From G020353115 sp964389685 (GTDB lineage: Bacteria; Bacteroidota; Bacteroidia; Bacteroidales; VadinHA17), in assembly GCA_964389685.1 (NCBI GenBank), contig CAYMFM010000049.1, positions 1 to 28,426 on the forward strand: 28,426 nucleotides of DNA, given 5' to 3'. The translations under genes were made by a program, and so were the position numbers. Every line of letters starts with the position of its first letter. Position 1 is the first letter of the stretch. The notes beneath the pieces are model-generated. The model searched no databases. It saw nothing but the letters and a program-made list of their open reading frames with translations, and was not told the DNA's origin. Of the stretch, positions 23,956-28,426 are shown piece by piece.

Positions 23956-25425
23956 TCACTTCAGTGCCGTATCTCCAATAATATTCCGGTAGTGGTCATA
24001 TCGTTCAAGGACCTCGATGACATAATTAAATGGTTCTTCTCCACGGCAATAACCATATTTAACCACCGGATCACGATAATATTCCGGGTCTGATTTGTTC
24101 AGAAGATAAAAAGCTACGTGATCATCCCAGATTTCAGGGTTTTTTCCATATTTCCTTGCCAGGCCTCGGGCATCGAGTACATGTCCCAACCCCACGTTAT
24201 AGGCTGCCAGAACAAATTTCAATCGTTCTTCATCATCCGGGACTTTATCTTTGAGTACGTCATCAAGCCATCTCAGAAATTTCACGCCGGCTTCAATATT
24301 TTTTCCGGGTGAGGAGTTACGATTTACATTATATCTTGTGGCTGTAGAAGGCATAAGCTGCATCAATCCGAAAGCACCGGCCCAGGAGTATACTTTTGGA
24401 TTAAACCTCGATTCCTGATAGATAAGTGAAGCCAGGAGGAGCCAGTCCCAACCCAGGCTATCGCTATATCTTTTGATGTATTCATCATAGGGAGAGATTC
24501 TTCCGCTACCGATGGCAAAATAGTCACTTTCGACCCACTCTTTCGATTTCTGGTTCTTGAAATATTTGTTATAGAATACGGCGAATTCGGTTGTTTTTTT
24601 ATAATTCTCCAGCCATTCATTGATGTAACGGAGCAGGTTTTCTGAGCCCTCTTTTCTAACTGCCCAGGCCAGATTTTGGGGAAAGCTTACTGCCGTTCCG
24701 ACATCAAGGATGGGATAATAGGTTTGGTTAACCAGGGCTATGTTTTCATCGCAGACGGTATAATCAATTTCTTTATTTACAACCAGTCGGATCAATTGTT
24801 CGGAATCTTCAGGAACTTCGATTACATAGATTGTATCTCCTATTTCATCAGCCAGGTTGTATAATCTTGCTGCGTAGGCTGAATTTTTCCTTACATATAT
24901 TTGCTTGCCTGCAAGGTCAATGGGATTATAAATTAAATAATTATTAAGCACTCCTGGATGAATTCTTTTCCAGTTATCCGGTTTCCTCTGCACCAGTACC
25001 TGTCGTGTTTGGCTATGGGGTATGGTAAAGGCTATTTTTTTATTTCTCTCTCTCGTAACGGTCAGGTTCAATGCAATCAGGTCACATTTTCCGGAATTGA
25101 GGTATTCAAAAGTATTTTCGAGGTCACTTTCAACAATTACTTCCAATTTGACATCAAGGTGGTTTGCAAGGGCATTAAGGAGGTCATACTGGTAACCCAT
25201 TGGTTCTCCTCTATAGATAAAGTACTCAGTTGAGTTGTAATCTGTTATAGCGATAATTTTCCCTCGCTCTTTGATTTCTTCAAGGTCAATGTTACAAACC
25301 ACCGGTTCCTTTTCTTTTGGTTCTTGATTCCGGCAACCTGCAATAACAACGAAGAGCAAGAGCAGCAGGGGGATCGGTAAGCAGGATACGGCTTTCTTCA
25401 AAGTAACTATATGATGATGTAGCAT
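23956..25425 (-). CDS. mltF: Membrane-bound lytic murein transglycosylase F
   Basis: Lipoprotein of 489 residues that cleaves peptidoglycan glycan chains to 1,6-anhydro-muropeptides. A signal segment with lipobox VIAGC (Cys31) is followed by a periplasmic solute-binding (SBP_bac_3) domain, about 50-290 (IAITDYNSTEYFIYRGEPMG, LNLTVTRERN), then a lysozyme-like SLT domain from about 325: LLASLIYQESRFNPK with catalytic Glu338, and GAFGLMQLMPSTA (350-362). This two-domain order is diagnostic for MltF, in which the binding domain senses cell-wall fragments. It has its own good promoter (25448-25478) and follows the porin gene on the same strand. Confidence 0.92.
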   Translation of the reverse strand: MLHHHIVTLKKAVSCLPIPLLLLLFVVIAGCRNQEPKEKEPVVCNIDLEEIKERGKIIAITDYNSTEYFIYRGEPMGYQYDLLNALANHLDVKLEVIVESDLENTFEYLNSGKCDLIALNLTVTRERNKKIAFTIPHSQTRQVLVQRKPDNWKRIHPGVLNNYLIYNPIDLAGKQIYVRKNSAYAARLYNLADEIGDTIYVIEVPEDSEQLIRLVVNKEIDYTVCDENIALVNQTYYPILDVGTAVSFPQNLAWAVRKEGSENLLRYINEWLENYKKTTEFAVFYNKYFKNQKSKEWVESDYFAIGSGRISPYDEYIKRYSDSLGWDWLLLASLIYQESRFNPKVYSWAGAFGLMQLMPSTATRYNVNRNSSPGKNIEAGVKFLRWLDDVLKDKVPDDEERLKFVLAAYNVGLGHVLDARGLARKYGKNPEIWDDHVAFYLLNKSDPEYYRDPVVKYGYCRGEEPFNYVIEVLERYDHYRNIIGDTALK

Positions 25426-25447
25426 GATATATCCATTAACGAATTTA

Positions 25448-25478
25448 CAAAATTATTTTGTTAATGAACAGATTTCAA
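25448..25478 (-). promoter_or_regulatory. mltF promoter
   Basis: Minus strand: TTG at 25476-25478, a 20-nt spacer, then TAATTTTG at 25448-25455, a full match to the Bacteroidota TTG-N19-21-TAnnTTTG pattern. Transcription should start near 25443, 18 nt before the ATG. The 15-bp palindrome ACAAAAT-T-ATTTTGT (25447-25461) covers the -7 element and could be an operator. Confidence 0.6.
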
Positions 25479-25496
25479 TGTTGATAAGTGTGGTGA

Positions 25497-27491
25497 TCAA
25501 TCGTAGAATGTCCAGGAGATCCCAAATTTAAATACTCTCTGGTTCATGGGGTAATGCAAAACGGTAAAATAATTTTCTCCCAGCAGTCCTGAGGCAACGT
25601 GTTCATATTTCAGGAAGAACCGGGTTCTTTTCAATTTCATATTAATAAAGACATCCAGGAAGGGATAATTCCCAATTTTTTTCTCTCTTTGGAGGAAGAA
25701 CTGTCCTGTTGCCGGCATGTATGCATATCCGTAATAGGGAGTATGATAGAAGAGGTCAAATCCCCATTGTGTCAGGAGATCTCCGTTGGTTAAATCGAAG
25801 TGGAAATTATGCTGGAAGTAGGTTGTTTGTTGTAAGAGGATCGCTGGCAGGGGGATTATTTCATTATGGTCGGATTGTTGAAAAATAAGGTGATTCAGGA
25901 AGTACCACCTTCCCAGTATCACATCTTTTTCAAGTGAAATTGCAAAAACCGACAGGATTCCCGGAGATTGAGCTGGGATGGCGAGTGTGTCAAAATAGAC
26001 GTACTGATCAAGCAGGGTATAGGAAGCTTTTGCTTTCAGTTTTCTTGCCGGGTGGTTATATTCACCGGTAATGGTTGTTTCGGTAACATTAGAAAGGTTA
26101 TTATTCCAGGTAAAATGGTTCGAATAGAAGTGATTAAACCAATAGCCGGGACGGTAATTTTGCAATTTTCCATAGAGGATCAATTCGGAGGTTCCTTTTT
26201 TGCCAGTAAATGATTTATTCAATACTCCTTCGAGTATAAAATCTCCCACTTTATAACCGCTCAGGTAGAGTTTGCCCCATGCTTCCCAGTTAAATTTTGT
26301 ACCCAGGGCATTAAAAAGGTGACCGGTGAGGGCAAGGTTTGTATTTGGGACATCTTTCACCCGTTTAAAGGTTGTATCGTTGTTATTGATCCAGACTTCG
26401 ATATCCGGTTGGGTATAGATATCGGGAGGGTGAAGTTTTGGCAGAGTATCGGTTGGTATTATGGTGCCAAACTTTTCGATTTCACTTTGTATACCAACCC
26501 GTCCGCCGAATTGAAATTTTCTGGTTGGATCGTTTTGAAAAGCGAATTGCAGGCTATTTTGGATCGACCGGTAATACACTGAATCGGCAGTTGATAAGGA
26601 ATCGAGAAGGATGTTATTGTAAAATCCGGCTTTGGGGTAATCGTCGAAGTATCGGCGGTGATTTTTAGTGTATTGAAAAGTATAAGTAAAGGTTCCGAGC
26701 AGGTTTAATTTTTTCTTCGGTTTTTCCTTTTCCGGGAGGTCTTCGGTTTCTGTTTTTTTTCCGATGGTATAGCTTTGCACCAGGAGGAGGTTAATATTTT
26801 TCAGTTCTGATTCGGCGTTATTCAGGTTTCCCAGGTTTACGGGGACATCTTCTGATTTTGTATCTTTCAGGTCCTGGTCATTTATAATTCCACCATTTTC
26901 CATAATGGAAATCACATTTCGGTTGAAGGAGGCATGGACGCTATATTTGTCAAGGATATAGCTTGAAAAGAGGGTAAGGGACTTGAGTCCGGTTTTCTGA
27001 TTACTATATCTTCCATCGGAGGATATCAGGTTGAAATCGACTCCGACGTTAAAATCCTCATTCACATTTTGAGTATGGAGTATTCTGAGGGTTTGTTCAT
27101 TTTTTTGTTTTCCGCTTCCTGTGGTATAATCGAGATCGGTAAATGGTTTTCTTGTATTGAAATAGGTTTGATTTTGAGGCAGGTGAATATAGTGTTTAAA
27201 CGGAGACAGGAACAGCAGGTCGTGTTGGGTAATTCGTTCGAGGTAGTCATTTGCCAGGGCAGGGGAGCCAAGGTTTCCCAGGTAAGAGTAGAATGGGAAG
27301 GTTTGGAAATTGGGATTAAATATTTGGTGTTTAAAGAAGATGGTATCGACGGGGCAGTTCTGGAGTTCAGAGAAGTCATCCGTCAGTTTCCATGCCCGGA
27401 TAGTTTGTATTGTAGTATCCAGTTTTACCTGGCTATCTGTCACTTGTGGGACCAGGAGTGGGATAATCAGGGTAAGCAGGAGTTTTCTCAT
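25497..27491 (-). CDS. Putative porin (Porin_10-like outer membrane beta-barrel)
   Basis: Outer-membrane barrel of 664 residues. A signal peptide (about 1-20, ending TDSQ) is followed by the N-terminal segment seen in Bacteroidota putative porins: DTTIQTIRAWKLTD, a stretch ending SYLGNLGSPALAND, and KPFTDLDYTTGSGKQKNEQT. The rest alternates short amphipathic strands with Tyr/Phe/Trp girdles (for example QYTKNHRRYFDDYP, YGYAYMPATG), ending in a terminal strand ...FKFGISWTFYD with aromatic residues, typical for BAM-dependent insertion. This fits the Porin_10 family, conserved but functionally uncharacterised. It lies immediately downstream of the rRNA operon terminator, on the same strand, and 71 bp before mltF. 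Confidence 0.8.
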   Translation of the reverse strand: MRKLLLTLIIPLLVPQVTDSQVKLDTTIQTIRAWKLTDDFSELQNCPVDTIFFKHQIFNPNFQTFPFYSYLGNLGSPALANDYLERITQHDLLFLSPFKHYIHLPQNQTYFNTRKPFTDLDYTTGSGKQKNEQTLRILHTQNVNEDFNVGVDFNLISSDGRYSNQKTGLKSLTLFSSYILDKYSVHASFNRNVISIMENGGIINDQDLKDTKSEDVPVNLGNLNNAESELKNINLLLVQSYTIGKKTETEDLPEKEKPKKKLNLLGTFTYTFQYTKNHRRYFDDYPKAGFYNNILLDSLSTADSVYYRSIQNSLQFAFQNDPTRKFQFGGRVGIQSEIEKFGTIIPTDTLPKLHPPDIYTQPDIEVWINNNDTTFKRVKDVPNTNLALTGHLFNALGTKFNWEAWGKLYLSGYKVGDFILEGVLNKSFTGKKGTSELILYGKLQNYRPGYWFNHFYSNHFTWNNNLSNVTETTITGEYNHPARKLKAKASYTLLDQYVYFDTLAIPAQSPGILSVFAISLEKDVILGRWYFLNHLIFQQSDHNEIIPLPAILLQQTTYFQHNFHFDLTNGDLLTQWGFDLFYHTPYYGYAYMPATGQFFLQREKKIGNYPFLDVFINMKLKRTRFFLKYEHVASGLLGENYFTVLHYPMNQRVFKFGISWTFYD

Positions 27492-27498
27492 GGATAGA

Positions 27499-27506
27499 CA
27501 AAGATA
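27499..27506 (-). promoter_or_regulatory. Porin promoter (-7 element), very short leader
   Basis: Minus strand TATCTTTG, an exact TAnnTTTG. The ATG at 27491 is only 7 nt beyond, so the mRNA would carry a leader of about 2-3 nt. No TTG lies at the usual distance upstream, so support comes from the -7 box alone. Confidence 0.4.
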
Positions 27507-27556
27507 GGACTAATATGGGAAAACGTACTGAAATAATCTATTGTATGCTATTGGAT

Positions 27557-27587
27557 AAAAAGAAACCTCAACCGAAGTTGAGGTTTC
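27557..27587 (-). terminator. Intrinsic terminator of the rRNA operon
   Basis: On the minus strand an 11-bp perfect stem (GAAACCTCAAC with GTTGAGGTTTC) closes on a C(UUCG)G tetraloop and is followed by TTTTT (27557-27561). It lies about 10 nt after the 5S rRNA, which is the expected position for rRNA operon termination and separates the operon from the porin gene. Confidence 0.9.
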
Positions 27588-27596
27588 AAAGATAAG

Positions 27597-27706
<110 letters not shown>

Positions 27707-27774
27707 CTTATTACCTGGAAATCAGGAATCAATAAGATCGACATATTGAAAGAAAGTGAGAGGGTTAGCATTAG

Positions 27775-28426
<652 letters not shown>

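Overview
The window is a chromosomal piece of a Bacteroidota (Bacteroidetes) genome, most likely from the Bacteroidales/Marinilabiliales side of the phylum. This rests on several things: the ~500-residue Bacteroidales-type glutamine synthetase, a Porin_10-like outer-membrane barrel, a PG0541-type protein behind an RND pump, an M56 sensor fused to a carboxypeptidase-regulatory-like domain and a TonB domain, and promoters of the phylum's TTG-N20-TAnnTTTG type instead of E. coli -35/-10 boxes. Shine-Dalgarno sequences are scarce. I cannot name a genus.

Layout, left to right. 197-4484 (minus): valS then glnA. 4642-11267 (plus): a five-gene efflux operon, TetR regulator, TolC-like outer-membrane factor, lipoprotein adaptor, HAE1-type RND pump and a small PG0541-family protein. 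11380-12579 (plus): a PLP aminotransferase, convergent with 12611-13987 (minus), a secreted S41 protease with TPRs. 14170-16244 (minus): a BlaI-type repressor and M56/TonB sensor pair with overlapping stop and start, behind an array of three operator-like sites. 16471-17667 (minus): a NamZ-like (DUF1343) muramidase. 17797-22476 (plus): a LolC/E-like permease, then gatE and gatD. 22526-23288: a RAYT transposase element with 14-bp perfect terminal inverted repeats. 23299-23928 (plus): a NUDIX CoA pyrophosphatase. 23956-25425 (minus): an MltF-type lytic transglycosylase. 25497-27491 (minus): a Porin_10-like barrel. 27557-28426 (minus): the end of an rRNA operon, partial 23S, 5S and a UUCG-tetraloop terminator.

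The most striking content is gatE-gatD. These genes encode the heterodimeric Glu-tRNA(Gln) amidotransferase described from archaea, here with intact catalytic residues inside an otherwise bacterial chromosome and with base composition like its neighbours. That suggests an old transfer and a functioning enzyme, and raises the question of how this bacterium makes Gln-tRNA(Gln). A second theme is the envelope: pump, S41 protease, BlaI/M56 sensor, NamZ, Lol-like permease, MltF and porin all act on the cell wall or outer membrane.

No non-coding stretch exceeds 300 bases apart from the rRNA genes; the longest gap is 16245-16470. I saw no tRNA, CRISPR array or prophage.
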